A stretch of DNA of 64,000 nucleotides from JACVRW01 sp963827065 (GTDB taxonomy: Bacteria > Actinomycetota > Thermoleophilia > Solirubrobacterales > Thermoleophilaceae). A program made the translations under genes and the position numbers. The stretch is taken from contig CAWGZM010000008.1 in assembly GCA_963827065.1 (NCBI GenBank), positions 62,001 through 126,000 of the forward strand, given 5' to 3'. Of this stretch, positions 1 through 8,056 are shown piece after piece (the stretch's first letter is position 1; each line of letters begins with the position of its first letter). A model generated the notes under the pieces. That model was given only the letters and a program-made list of their open reading frames with translations, had not been told where the DNA came from and searched no databases.

Positions 1-844
1 GATGCGCGACGCGGCGGTACAGCCCCGGCGGCAACACGGTGGGCGCCGGGCGCCGCAGATGCCCGGAGGCGAGCTCGAGCAAGCGCCCGACGGTCGTGGC
101 GTTGCGGCCGGCGACGAGATGGAAGGTCCCGTCGGGCCCGTCCGTGACGAGCCCGTAGGCGCGGTCGGCCACGTAGTCCACCGGCACGATGTCGACCGGC
201 GAGGAGCGCCGCGCCGGAATCGCGGGGATGCGGCCGCGCGCCAGGGCCTTGAGCGGGCCGTACAGCACGTTGAAGGAGGAGGTGCGGCCGGTACGGCTGT
301 CGCCGACGACGATGCTCGGGCGCAGGATCTGGAGCGGCAGCCCGGCGGCCTCGCTGCGGATCATCCGCTCGGCCTCGAACTTCGAGCGCTCGTAGGTGTT
401 GCGGAAGCGCTGCCCGACGTCGAGCTGATCCTCCCGGAAGAGGCCGCGCGGCTCGCCGGCCACGTACGCGGTGGACACGTACGTGAGTCGCTCGAGCCGG
501 CGGCAGCGCTGCGCGAAGTCGACGACGTTGCGGGTGCCGTCGACGTTCACGCGGCGCGACTCCTCCAGGGACAGATCGAATGAAACGGATGCGGCACAGT
601 GCACGACCGTGGTCACGTCCTGGGCGAGCCGCTCGCGGTTCTCCTCGGACAGCCCGAGGCCGGGCTGCTCGATGTCGCCGGCAACGGCGCTCAGGCGTGG
701 GTGTGCCGGCAGCCGCTCAGCGGCCGCCTCGTCGTCGGCTGCGCGCACGAGCGCGTGAATCCGTCGATCGCCGCGCTCGATGAAACGGCGCAGCAACTCC
801 ATCCCCACGAAACCCGTGGCGCCGGTCATAAGCACAGCGCCCAT
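1..844 (-). CDS. SDR-family NAD(P)-dependent oxidoreductase, thioester-reductase-like (partial)
   Basis: The reading frame starts at the ATG at 844 and is open to the left edge, so the C-terminus is outside the window. The visible 281 residues begin with the Rossmann glycine motif TGATGFVG near residue 7. They then show the VHCAASVSF and TYVSTAYVAG strands and the YERSK form of the YxxxK catalytic pair. This arrangement is typical of extended SDRs of the NAD_binding_4 (fatty acyl-CoA/thioester reductase-like) group, which reduce acyl thioesters or related substrates with NAD(P)H. The substrate cannot be read from the sequence. It lies just downstream of the DUF1385 gene on the same strand, 35 nt away, so co-transcription is plausible. 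Confidence 0.85.
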   Translation of the reverse strand, partial: MGAVLMTGATGFVGMELLRRFIERGDRRIHALVRAADDEAAAERLPAHPRLSAVAGDIEQPGLGLSEENRERLAQDVTTVVHCAASVSFDLSLEESRRVNVDGTRNVVDFAQRCRRLERLTYVSTAYVAGEPRGLFREDQLDVGQRFRNTYERSKFEAERMIRSEAAGLPLQILRPSIVVGDSRTGRTSSFNVLYGPLKALARGRIPAIPARRSSPVDIVPVDYVADRAYGLVTDGPDGTFHLVAGRNATTVGRLLELASGHLRRPAPTVLPPGLYRRVAH

Positions 845-879
845 CACTTAGGGCTTTCCGTGCAGCGCCCGGACGAAAC

Positions 880-1917
880 CTAGGCGACGACCTCCATGCC
901 GATCTTGTCGTCGTCGGACGCCGCCCGCGGGTTCTCGACGGCCAGGACAGCCTGGAGCGCAGCGATCGCGACCGCGAGCTGCGACAGGTCGGGCTCGCGC
1001 GTCGTGAGCCGCTGGAGCTGGATGCCGGGCCACATGAGGATGCGGGCCCAGCGCTTGGTGCGGTTCTTGCCGAACCACTTGATCAGCTCGAACGCAAGCC
1101 CCGCGACGATCGGGATACCGAGGATCCGCGACAGGAACAGCCACTGCCAGTCGAGCTTTCCGAGCGGCGCGAACACGACGATCGCCACGATCATCACAAG
1201 CAGCAGGAAGCTCGTCCCGCAGCGCGGGTGGAAGCGCGAGTAGCGCTGCGCGTTCTCGGGCGTCAGCTCCTCGCCGGCCTCGTAGCAGGAGATCGTCTTG
1301 TGTTCGGCCCCGTGGTACTCGAAGACGCGCTGCAGGTCGGGCATGCGCGAGATCAGCACGAGGTAGGCGAGGAAGATCGTGATTCGCACCAGCTTCTCGA
1401 TCACCACGAACACGATCGAGTTGGGGATCTGGTCCTGGAAGATGTTCGTGAGGCCGGCGGGCAGCAGGAAGAAGAGCCCGATCGCGAACAGCAGCGCGAA
1501 GACGATCGTGCCGACCCAGGCACCACCGCCGATCTCGGTCTTCTCCCCCTCCTCGTCCGGCGGCATCTGGGCGTTGGCCGAGATGCCGAGCGCGCGGAAG
1601 CCGATCTTGAGCGACTCGACGAGCGCGGCCACGCCGCGGATGACCGGCACGCGCAGGATGCGATGGCGCTTCGTCCAGGAGACGAGCGGCTCGGAGATCA
1701 CCTCGATCTCGCCCTTCGCCCCCTCCTTCGAGTCGGCGCCACCGGCGGCCAGCTGCTCGGGCGAGGGCTTGCGCACCGCGACCGCCCAGGTCGAGATGCC
1801 GCGCATCATGACCCCCTCGAGGACGGCCTGGCCGCCGATCGGGGCGTCCCGGGTGGCCTCGCGCAGGTGGTCCGGCGCGTTGCCGTTAGTGGACGGGGGG
1901 GCGCTCACCGTCCTCAT
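880..1917 (-). CDS. DUF1385 family membrane protein (YqhQ-like)
   Basis: A protein of 345 residues. The N-terminal motif GGQAVLEGVMMRG (about residues 28-40) and the central segment FEYHGAEHKTISCYEAGEEL are hallmarks of DUF1385 (YqhQ) proteins. There are hydrophobic segments around residues 135-155, 165-185, 240-260 and 265-285, so it is a polytopic membrane protein. The function is unknown; the conserved His/Glu/Cys residues have led to suggestions of a metal-dependent role. In many Actinobacteria and Firmicutes it sits next to rpmE and prfA. Here rpmE is two genes upstream, and prfA is not in the window. Start chosen at the first ATG, followed by a short polar leader. Confidence 0.9.
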   Translation of the reverse strand: MRTVSAPPSTNGNAPDHLREATRDAPIGGQAVLEGVMMRGISTWAVAVRKPSPEQLAAGGADSKEGAKGEIEVISEPLVSWTKRHRILRVPVIRGVAALVESLKIGFRALGISANAQMPPDEEGEKTEIGGGAWVGTIVFALLFAIGLFFLLPAGLTNIFQDQIPNSIVFVVIEKLVRITIFLAYLVLISRMPDLQRVFEYHGAEHKTISCYEAGEELTPENAQRYSRFHPRCGTSFLLLVMIVAIVVFAPLGKLDWQWLFLSRILGIPIVAGLAFELIKWFGKNRTKRWARILMWPGIQLQRLTTREPDLSQLAVAIAALQAVLAVENPRAASDDDKIGMEVVA

Positions 1918-1929
1918 CGTATCGGCGGC

Positions 1930-2685
1930 TCAGCTGCTTCCCTGAACCGAGTCGTCCCGCCGCGCCGTCTTGGGACATCCGAGCTCGTCGACGTTGTCGC
2001 TCTCCGAGCTCTCGACGATCGTGCCGTCCGGGTCGGCGGCGGCGCTCACTGTCTCGGTGCAGGTGGGGCCGCGAAAGTCGAGCCGCCGCCACTCGCCGGG
2101 GAAGAGCGTGACGCTCGCCGTGTCGACGGCGGCGCCGTCCACGGACAGCTCAACGGGCGCGGTGACCTCGGCGCGGCCGTCGTTCGTCACGAGCACCCGG
2201 TAGCGGACCACCCCGGCGACCTTGGTCGCGGACGCGCCGAGCAGCTCGACGCTCAGGTTCGGTAGCGCGGAGTACTGGCGACAGGACGGCGAGTTGCGCT
2301 GTACCTGCGCCAGCACGCTGCCGTCGGCGGCGGACCAGCGGAAGTCGACGCGCATCTTGTAGACGGCGTTCTCGGGCAGCGCCTTCACGACCTGGCGATA
2401 GCCGAAGCTGACGACGCCCGGCTTGGCGCGCCGCCAGCGGCCGAGCCCGGGGGCCTTGAGCGGCTTGAAGCCCTCGGCCCCCGTGCGCTCGAGCAGCGTG
2501 AAGCGCATCGCCATGCGCGCGCTCCCCTCGATCGATCGCATGCTGCCGCGGAAGATCGCCTGGTGCTGTTCGAACGAGCACTCGACGATGCGCACCGAGG
2601 TCTTCAGCTGCTGGGCCTGAGCAGCCGCGGGCAGCGCCGCGAGTGCGGCGACTGCCAGCGCGGTGATCAGGAGCGCGCGACGCAT
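1930..2685 (-). CDS. Secreted CARDB-like protein
   Basis: A protein of 251 residues with a clear signal peptide: MRRALL, then an Ala/Leu core ending in AQA near residue 25. The C-terminal part (about residues 140-235) contains NLSVELLGAS, RVLVTNDG and IVESSESDNVDELGC. These match the CARDB pattern (cell-adhesion-related domain of bacteria, an Ig-like beta sandwich) with its typical ES-DN turn. The N-terminal half is not recognised. It is probably exported to the cell surface or medium. It is inserted between rpmE and DUF1385 on the same strand. The function is unknown. Confidence 0.7.
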   Translation of the reverse strand: MRRALLITALAVAALAALPAAAQAQQLKTSVRIVECSFEQHQAIFRGSMRSIEGSARMAMRFTLLERTGAEGFKPLKAPGLGRWRRAKPGVVSFGYRQVVKALPENAVYKMRVDFRWSAADGSVLAQVQRNSPSCRQYSALPNLSVELLGASATKVAGVVRYRVLVTNDGRAEVTAPVELSVDGAAVDTASVTLFPGEWRRLDFRGPTCTETVSAAADPDGTIVESSESDNVDELGCPKTARRDDSVQGSS

Positions 2686-2728
2686 GCCCCGTGAGAACAG
2701 GCGCCGGGCCTCAGAGTTGCGGCCGTGG

Positions 2729-2935
2729 CTAGCGCCGCGAGCGTGCGGCGCGGCGGCGGAAGCGCTCGACGCGGCCTCCGGTGTCGACGAGCTTCTGACG
2801 GCCCGTGTAGAACGGGTGGCAATTCGAGCAGATCTCGACGTGCAGCTCGGGCTTCGTGGAGCGAGTCCAGAACTCGTTGCCGCAGGTGCAGCGGACGTGC
2901 GACGGCCCGTACTCGGGATGGATATCCGGCTTCAT
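2729..2935 (-). CDS. rpmE: 50S ribosomal protein L31
   Basis: A protein of 68 residues. It starts MKPDIHPEYG and carries the zinc-ribbon cysteines CTC (residues 16 and 18) and CSNC (36 and 39), followed by HPFYTGRQKLVDTGGRVERF. This is the standard zinc-binding (C+) form of L31, a component of the large ribosomal subunit. The C-terminal tail is Arg-rich. It is the first gene of a minus-strand run continuing into the CARDB-like and DUF1385 genes. Confidence 0.97.
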   Translation of the reverse strand: MKPDIHPEYGPSHVRCTCGNEFWTRSTKPELHVEICSNCHPFYTGRQKLVDTGGRVERFRRRAARSRR

Positions 2936-2954
2936 TCGGCTTTCGAGTCTAGCG

Positions 2955-3040
2955 AGGGGTCAGGTCTTGCAATCGAGCATCTCGGGGCGTGCACGGGGCT
3001 CCACCGCGGGTGGGATGCTCGATTGCAAGACCTGACCCCT
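2955..3040. repeat. Family-1 inverted repeat, copy 1 (27-bp perfect arms)
   Basis: The arms at 2955-2981 and 3014-3040 are perfect reverse complements around a 32-nt loop. They start AGGGGTCAGGTCTTGCA and continue with ATCGAGCATC. The outer end supplies the first base of the TAG stop of the ETF:QO gene (stop at 3039-3041). A second copy with the same outer 17 bases lies at 31266-31344. This looks like a palindromic mobile or REP-like element rather than an ordinary terminator, because there is no T-tract and the outer sequence is conserved between the copies. Confidence 0.9.
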
Positions 3041-4778
3041 ATGTGGCCTGGTAGTTGGGACCGTCGCCGCCCTCCGGCGGCGTCAGGCGCCCGCCCTTCG
3101 CGGTGATCGCCCCGCACTGGACGCAGTTCGAGGGAGTGATCTGCAGCTTGACCTCGTGCTTGCCGTCGAGCTTGCCGTTGCCGTCGGCGCGGGCCGCCTC
3201 GAGCTCCTCCTCGGGCACCTCGTACACGGCCGCCGGGCACATGTTCTGCCACATGAGGGCGATCTCGAGCGGGACGCGATCCTGGATGCGGATGTGGTTG
3301 GGGGCGTCGTCGCGGGTGGCGTTGCCGGTCGCGAACACAGAGGACAGCTTGTCGAAGGTCGTCTTGCCGTCGGGCTTCGGGTAGTGCTTGTCACGGTCGC
3401 CGATGAAGACGTCGATGGTCGCGTCGTCGTGGGTCTTCCAGCGCCCGCCCGGGATGCGGCCGCCGGAGATCTCCATCAGGTTCGCGATCGCACCGCCGAC
3501 GAAGAAGCCCTTCGAGAACGGCTGGCGCATGTTGCGTGAGCGGCGGGTGTCCTTCTCGATCTCGGAGCCCTCGACCTTGGCCTGGTACGGGGAGAGGTCG
3601 GCGGTGCCCTCGCCGCCCGCCTTGAGGCGCTCGACGATCGCCTCGGCGGCGAACATGCCGGCGTGCATGGCGTAGTGGACGCCCTTGAGCGTCGGGATGT
3701 TGACCATGCCGGCGCCGTCGCCCGCGATCGCCATGCCCGGGGCCCAGAAGCGCCGCGGCTGGGCCCAGTAGCCGCCCGACGGGATCGTCTTGGCGCCCCA
3801 GGCGACGCGCTTGCCGCCGGCGATGATCTCAGCCACGAGCGGGTGGCCCTTCAGCTGCTGCAGGGCATCGTGGACGCTGAAGGTGGCGTCGCGGTAGTCC
3901 AGTCCGCAGACGAAGCCCAGCGAGACGCGGTCCTCGCCCATCGGGTAGATGAACGAGCCGCCGAACTCCTGGTACTTGGCGCCGAAGCGAAGCGGCCAGG
4001 CCATCGTGTGGATGACTCGGTCGAGCGGCTTCTGGACCTCCCACACCTCCTTGACGCCGAGCTCCCACTGCTGAGGGTCCTCGGAGCCGAGGTCGAAGTG
4101 GCGGATGGCGGCGCCCGTGAGGTGGCCCTGCGTGCCCTCGGCGAGCACGGTCGCCTTGGCGATCAGGTCGGCGCCCGGCTCGAAGTTCGAGAGCTCCTCG
4201 CCGTCGCGGCCCCGGCCCTTGTCTCCCGAGCGCACGCCCACCACGCGGCCGTCCTCGACGAGCAGCTTGGCCGCCGCGGTCTCGCCGAGGATGTAGACGC
4301 CCGCCTCCTCCGCCTGGTCGGAGAGCCAGCGGCCGAGCTGCGCAACCGAGGTGACGTGGTTGCCGTGGTTGCGGAAGGGCGGCGGGGTCGGCTTGAGCGG
4401 GATCGCGCGCTTCGAGTTCGGCAGCAGGTAGACCGCGTCCTTGTCGACCGTCCCGTAGGTCGGCCAGTCGCTCTCATCGACGTCCGGGAACAGCTTGCGC
4501 ATCGCCGACGGGTTCATCATCGCGCCGGACAGCAGGTGCGAGCCAGGGCCCTTGCCCTTCTCGACGACGGCAACGGGCACCTCGCCGAGCGACTCCATCA
4601 GCTCCTCGTCCTCGGCGAGCAGCTGGGTCAGCCGGATCGCGCAGGCGAGCCCGGCCGGCCCGCCACCCACGATCACCACGCCGACCTCGATCCGCTCGTC
4701 CTCCGGGTCGGTCGGCGCGCCGACGAACTCCTTGGCGGAGTCGACCGGCGGCGGGAACTCGATCGGCGCGGTGCTCAT
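3039..4778 (-). CDS. Electron transfer flavoprotein:ubiquinone oxidoreductase-type protein (ETF-QO)
   Basis: A 579-residue flavoprotein that passes electrons from reduced ETF to the quinone pool. The FAD-binding motif VVIVGGGPAGLACAIRL is near residues 32-48, and a second FAD contact, GDGAGMVN, is near residue 355. The C-terminal ferredoxin-like part has CPAAVYEV (Cys514) and NCVQC (Cys552, Cys555). Where the family has a fourth cluster cysteine, three residues after the last of these, this protein has Ile558, followed by the usual TPPEGG-GPNY end. Translation starts 16 nt after etfA on the same strand, so it is the third gene of the etf operon. Whether it still carries a [4Fe-4S] cluster is open. 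Confidence 0.9.
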   Translation of the reverse strand: MSTAPIEFPPPVDSAKEFVGAPTDPEDERIEVGVVIVGGGPAGLACAIRLTQLLAEDEELMESLGEVPVAVVEKGKGPGSHLLSGAMMNPSAMRKLFPDVDESDWPTYGTVDKDAVYLLPNSKRAIPLKPTPPPFRNHGNHVTSVAQLGRWLSDQAEEAGVYILGETAAAKLLVEDGRVVGVRSGDKGRGRDGEELSNFEPGADLIAKATVLAEGTQGHLTGAAIRHFDLGSEDPQQWELGVKEVWEVQKPLDRVIHTMAWPLRFGAKYQEFGGSFIYPMGEDRVSLGFVCGLDYRDATFSVHDALQQLKGHPLVAEIIAGGKRVAWGAKTIPSGGYWAQPRRFWAPGMAIAGDGAGMVNIPTLKGVHYAMHAGMFAAEAIVERLKAGGEGTADLSPYQAKVEGSEIEKDTRRSRNMRQPFSKGFFVGGAIANLMEISGGRIPGGRWKTHDDATIDVFIGDRDKHYPKPDGKTTFDKLSSVFATGNATRDDAPNHIRIQDRVPLEIALMWQNMCPAAVYEVPEEELEAARADGNGKLDGKHEVKLQITPSNCVQCGAITAKGGRLTPPEGGDGPNYQAT

Positions 4779-4794
4779 CTGTGGACCCCGACCA

Positions 4795-5766
4795 CTAGCC
4801 CTTCTTCGCCCTGACCGCCTCGGTCAGCTTGGGCATGATCTTGTTGAGGTCGCCCACGATGCCGAGGTCGGAGAACTCGAAGATCGGCGCGTTCGGGTCC
4901 TTGTTGATCGCGACGATGTTCTCCGAGGACTGCATGCCGACCTTGTGCTGGATCGCCCCGGAGATGCCGGCCGCGACGTAGAGCTTCGGCGCGACCGTCT
5001 TGCCGGTCTGGCCGATCTGGGCCGCGTAGGGATACCAGCCGGCGTCGACCACGGCGCGCGTCGCCGCCACCGCGCCGCCAAGCGCGTCGGCGAGCGACTC
5101 GCAGAGCTCGAAGCCCTCAGCGTTGCCGAGCCCGCGGCCGCCCGCCACGAGCACGTTCGCGTCCTCGATGTTGACGTCCGCGCCGCGCTGCTCGCCGCGC
5201 TCGACCATTGTCGCCTTCGTCGAGTGCTCCTCGAAGGTGACGTCGACGTCCTCGACGGCGGCCGCGCCGTCGCCGGACTCGACCGCGTCGAACGCGTTCA
5301 GGCGGCCGATGATGATGCCGGGCTCGCCGACGTAGCCGACGTCCACGACCTGCGAGTCCTGCAGGATCGGGCGCTCGGCCACGAGCTTGCCGTCCTCGAC
5401 GCGCACGGCGGTGACCTCCATGGTCACGCCGGCGTCCAGGCGCGCGGTGAGGCCGGCGCCGATCTCGAAGCCGAGCAGGCCGCCGCCGAAGAGGGCGTAC
5501 TTGAAGCCGTTGTCCGCGATCACCCTTGCCATCGCGTCGACGACGGGCTGCGCGAGCCCCTCCGGGCCCTTGACGCGGTAGACCTTCGAGACGCCGTGCT
5601 TGCCGAGCGAGCCGCACAGCTCGTCGGTGAGGTCGTCGCCGCCGATGACGAGCGCGGCGGCCTCGCCGCCGAGCTCCTTGGCCAGCTTCGCGCCCTCGGA
5701 GACCGCGCCGAGCGAGTTCTTGTTGAACTCGCCCTCGTAGTGAAGTGCGTAAACGAGGATGCTCAT
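4795..5766 (-). CDS. etfA: Electron transfer flavoprotein subunit alpha
   Basis: A 323-residue alpha subunit. The N-terminal domain starts MSILVYALHYEG. The C-terminal FAD-binding domain has AGGRGLGNAEGFEL near residue 210 and QIGQTGKTVAPKLYVAAGIS near residue 250, followed by AIQHKVGMQSS and AINKDPNAPIF. These form the FAD site of the alpha/beta ETF heterodimer, which accepts electrons from acyl-CoA dehydrogenases. The ATG overlaps the etfB stop by 4 nt (ATGA), indicating translational coupling. Confidence 0.97.
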   Translation of the reverse strand: MSILVYALHYEGEFNKNSLGAVSEGAKLAKELGGEAAALVIGGDDLTDELCGSLGKHGVSKVYRVKGPEGLAQPVVDAMARVIADNGFKYALFGGGLLGFEIGAGLTARLDAGVTMEVTAVRVEDGKLVAERPILQDSQVVDVGYVGEPGIIIGRLNAFDAVESGDGAAAVEDVDVTFEEHSTKATMVERGEQRGADVNIEDANVLVAGGRGLGNAEGFELCESLADALGGAVAATRAVVDAGWYPYAAQIGQTGKTVAPKLYVAAGISGAIQHKVGMQSSENIVAINKDPNAPIFEFSDLGIVGDLNKIMPKLTEAVRAKKG

Positions 5767-6557
5767 GCCAGCAGCTTCCTTTCCTCGAGCCAGGTGACGA
5801 TCCGCTCGACCGTCTCGTTCGTGTCCTCGTCCTCGATGATCTCGCCGGCGGCCTTCTCGGCGGGCGGGTTGACGGCGAGCACCTGGGTGCGCGAGCCGTC
5901 CTGCCCGACCTTGCCGGCCTCGATGCCGACGTCGCCGGCGGAGCGGACGTCGCGCGGCTTCTTCTTCGCGCCCATGATCGCCTTCAGCGACGGGTAGCGC
6001 GGCTCGTTGATCGCGTCGCCGACGGAGATGACGGCGGGCAGCTCGACGGAGACGGTGTCGTAGCCGTACTCGGCCTGGCGCTCACAGCGCAGCTTGCCGT
6101 CCTCGACGTCGAGCTTGATGACCTGCGTCAGCGAGGGCATCTTCAGGTGGTCCGCCACGACGGCGCCGATCGTGTAGCACTCGCCGTCGGCGGACTGCTG
6201 GCCGAGCAGGACGAGGTCGGGCGACTCGGACTCGAGCACCTTCGCGAGCGCGTAGCCGGTGGCGCAGACGTCCGAGCCGGCGAGCGCCTCGTCGGTCAGG
6301 TGGACCGAGCGGTCGGCGCCGAGGGCGACGGCCTTGTTGAGCGTGCGACCCGCCTCTGAGGGCGCCATCGTCACGGCGACGATCTCCTCGACGTCCGCCG
6401 CGCCGCCCTCGCGAATCTGCATGGCGGCCTCGATGGCGTGGGTGTCGAACTGGTTCAGCGTGGTCTCGCCCGAGCGGTCGAGACGCTTGGAACCCGGGTC
6501 CATGCGCTTCTCGACTGCGGCGTCGGGCACCTCTTTGACGAGGACGCAGATCTTCAC
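5763..6557 (-). CDS. etfB: Electron transfer flavoprotein subunit beta
   Basis: A 264-residue beta subunit. It begins KICVLVKEVPDA and contains EAAMQIREGG and the AMP-site/signature segment DGECYTIGAVVADHL. The start is the GTG at 6557, because an AAGGAG ribosome site lies 7-8 nt upstream and the family N-terminus begins there. The longer frame to 6623 adds residues with no similarity to the family. It is the first gene of the operon etfB-etfA-ETF:QO. A perfect palindrome and a -35/-10 pair lie at 6633-6660. Confidence 0.96.
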   Translation of the reverse strand: MKICVLVKEVPDAAVEKRMDPGSKRLDRSGETTLNQFDTHAIEAAMQIREGGAADVEEIVAVTMAPSEAGRTLNKAVALGADRSVHLTDEALAGSDVCATGYALAKVLESESPDLVLLGQQSADGECYTIGAVVADHLKMPSLTQVIKLDVEDGKLRCERQAEYGYDTVSVELPAVISVGDAINEPRYPSLKAIMGAKKKPRDVRSAGDVGIEAGKVGQDGSRTQVLAVNPPAEKAAGEIIEDEDTNETVERIVTWLEERKLLA

Positions 6558-6632
6558 GGAAGCTTCTCCTTGACTGGATACGTGGCGCGCGGCGAGGCGG
6601 ATGGAAGGGCCTCCACCTCCCACGGCGCTGGC

Positions 6633-6660
6633 ATCTTACTTCATTGACTGACGAGTCAAT
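6633..6660 (-). promoter_or_regulatory. etf operon promoter with palindromic operator
   Basis: Reading the minus strand, ATTGACT-CGTC-AGTCAAT is a perfect 7+4+7 palindrome (6643-6660). Its left arm contains a -35-like TTGACT (6654-6659), and TAAGAT (6633-6638) follows after a somewhat short 15-nt spacer. A repressor bound here would cover the -35 element. The same TTGACT-N4-AGTCA layout recurs at 56125. The palindrome is seen directly; a TetR-type fatty-acid or acyl-CoA regulator as its ligand is inference. Confidence 0.6.
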
Positions 6661-6671
6661 CGCATACCCGC

Positions 6672-7070
6672 TCAGGCGGGTACGGCTCCCTCGATGAAGT
6701 CGATGATGCCCTGGACGGGTGCGCCGGGCGTGAAGACCTCGGCGACGCCGAGCTCCTTCAGCTCCGGGATGTCGTCGCTCGGGATCGTCCCGCCCACAAC
6801 GAGCACGACGTCCTCCGCGCCCTCCTCCTTGAGGAGCGAGGCGATCCGCGGCACGAGCGTCATGTGCGCACCCGACAGGATCGAGAGCCCCACGGCGTCC
6901 GCGTCCTCCTGCAGCACCGTCTCCACGATCTGCTCGGGCGTCTGATGGAGACCCGTGTAGATCACCTCCATGCCGGCGTCGCGCAGCGCGCGGGCGATGA
7001 TCTTCGCCCCGCGGTCATGGCCGTCGAGGCCAGGCTTGGCCACCACCACGCGGATCTTGCGGCTGGACAC
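6672..7070 (-). CDS. Acyl-CoA mutase small (cobalamin-binding) subunit
   Basis: A 132-residue stand-alone B12-binding domain. It contains the base-off/His-on motif DGHDRG (D16, H18, G21) near the N-terminus, then GLSILSGAHM and VVGGTIP. This is the separate small subunit that pairs with a catalytic subunit such as the one at 9595-11244 to form adenosylcobalamin-dependent isobutyryl-CoA or methylmalonyl-CoA mutase. The start is GTG. The specificity residues of the large subunit favour the isobutyryl-CoA type. It lies immediately upstream of the etf promoter. Confidence 0.9.
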   Translation of the reverse strand: MSSRKIRVVVAKPGLDGHDRGAKIIARALRDAGMEVIYTGLHQTPEQIVETVLQEDADAVGLSILSGAHMTLVPRIASLLKEEGAEDVVLVVGGTIPSDDIPELKELGVAEVFTPGAPVQGIIDFIEGAVPA

Positions 7071-7102
7071 GGCCGCCAGATTACCCCGTGCGAGCGCTCG
7101 GA

Positions 7103-7966
7103 CTACCAGCCGATGCGCCCGGCCGCGCCGCTCTCTGGGCCGTCCGAGCGGCGCTGGAGCGCGAATCCAAGCGCCAGCATGAACAGGCCGAGTACCGCCA
7201 GGACGAGCGCATCGGCACCCGTGGCGGGAAGGCCCGAACCCGAGCTCGTGGAGCTGCCGGTGTCCGTGCTCGTGGAGCCGCTGTCGGTCGAGCCCGTGTC
7301 CGTCGACCCCGAGCCGCCGCCGCCGGAGCCACCGTCGCCGCTGCTCGAGGCCTCGACCGTGATCGTCCCGGTCATGTTCGGGTGCGGCGTGCAGATGTAG
7401 GAGAAGGTGCCGGCCTCGTTGAAGGTCTCCGAGCGGCTGCCGCCGGCAGAGAAGATGCCCGTGTCGAAGCTGCCGTCGGATGATGTGGCCGAGTGGGCGG
7501 TCGGGCCTTCGTTGGACCAGGTGACCGTGTCGCCCTGCTGGATCGTGATCGAGGCCGGCGTGAACTCGAAGTCGACGATCGTGACGTTCTCGGTCGCGGC
7601 GGCGACGGCGGTCAGCTTCCTCTTGGCGCGCCGCTTCGGCGACGGCTCCGTGGGCTCGGCGGGCGTGGCGGGCAGCTGCGCGGCGGGCGCCGGTGCGGGC
7701 TCCGCGGGGGCCGGCGCAGGCTCGGCCGGGACGGGCTCGGCCGGCGCGGGTGCAGGCTCTGCGGGCGCCGGCTCCGCGGGCGCGGGAGCGGGCTCCGCGG
7801 GAGCCGTCTCAGCCGGAACCGGCTCGACGGGCCCCGGATCGCCCGGGATGGCCTCGCCCGGAGCGCCAGTTGCGTCCGGTGTCTCCTCCTGGGCGCCCAG
7901 CGGGCCGGGGACGATCAGCGCGGCGAGAAGCGCGTACACCGCGGCGAGCACGAGCCAGTGCCTCAT
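7103..7966 (-). CDS. Cell-wall-anchored amicyanin/plastocyanin-like copper protein
   Basis: A 287-residue exported protein. In order it has a signal peptide (about 1-25), a Pro/Ala/Glu-rich linker made of repeated PAEPAPA units (about 41-105), a basic KRRAKRK patch, a cupredoxin domain (about 125-206), a Gly/Ser/Thr linker, LPATG (236-240), a membrane helix and Arg residues. Candidate copper ligands are H158 in PTAHSA and C192, H195 and M198 in CTPHPNM, the amicyanin-type C-x2-H-x2-M spacing. The LPATG tail implies covalent sortase anchoring. A role in extracellular electron transfer or copper handling is inference. Confidence 0.88.
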   Translation of the reverse strand: MRHWLVLAAVYALLAALIVPGPLGAQEETPDATGAPGEAIPGDPGPVEPVPAETAPAEPAPAPAEPAPAEPAPAPAEPVPAEPAPAPAEPAPAPAAQLPATPAEPTEPSPKRRAKRKLTAVAAATENVTIVDFEFTPASITIQQGDTVTWSNEGPTAHSATSSDGSFDTGIFSAGGSRSETFNEAGTFSYICTPHPNMTGTITVEASSSGDGGSGGGGSGSTDTGSTDSGSTSTDTGSSTSSGSGLPATGADALVLAVLGLFMLALGFALQRRSDGPESGAAGRIGW

Positions 7967-8056
7967 GAGCGGCCGACCCTAACCCTTGTCGCATCCTGCA
8001 TGCGATCACCCTCTCACGAGGAGGCGCATTCGCGCCCGAGGTTGGCGCGGCAGCGC

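Noticed and set aside
2955..3040. Ordinary rho-independent terminator of the etf operon
   Set aside because: The hairpin is much longer than usual, has no T-tract, and its outer sequence recurs 28 kb away in a different context.
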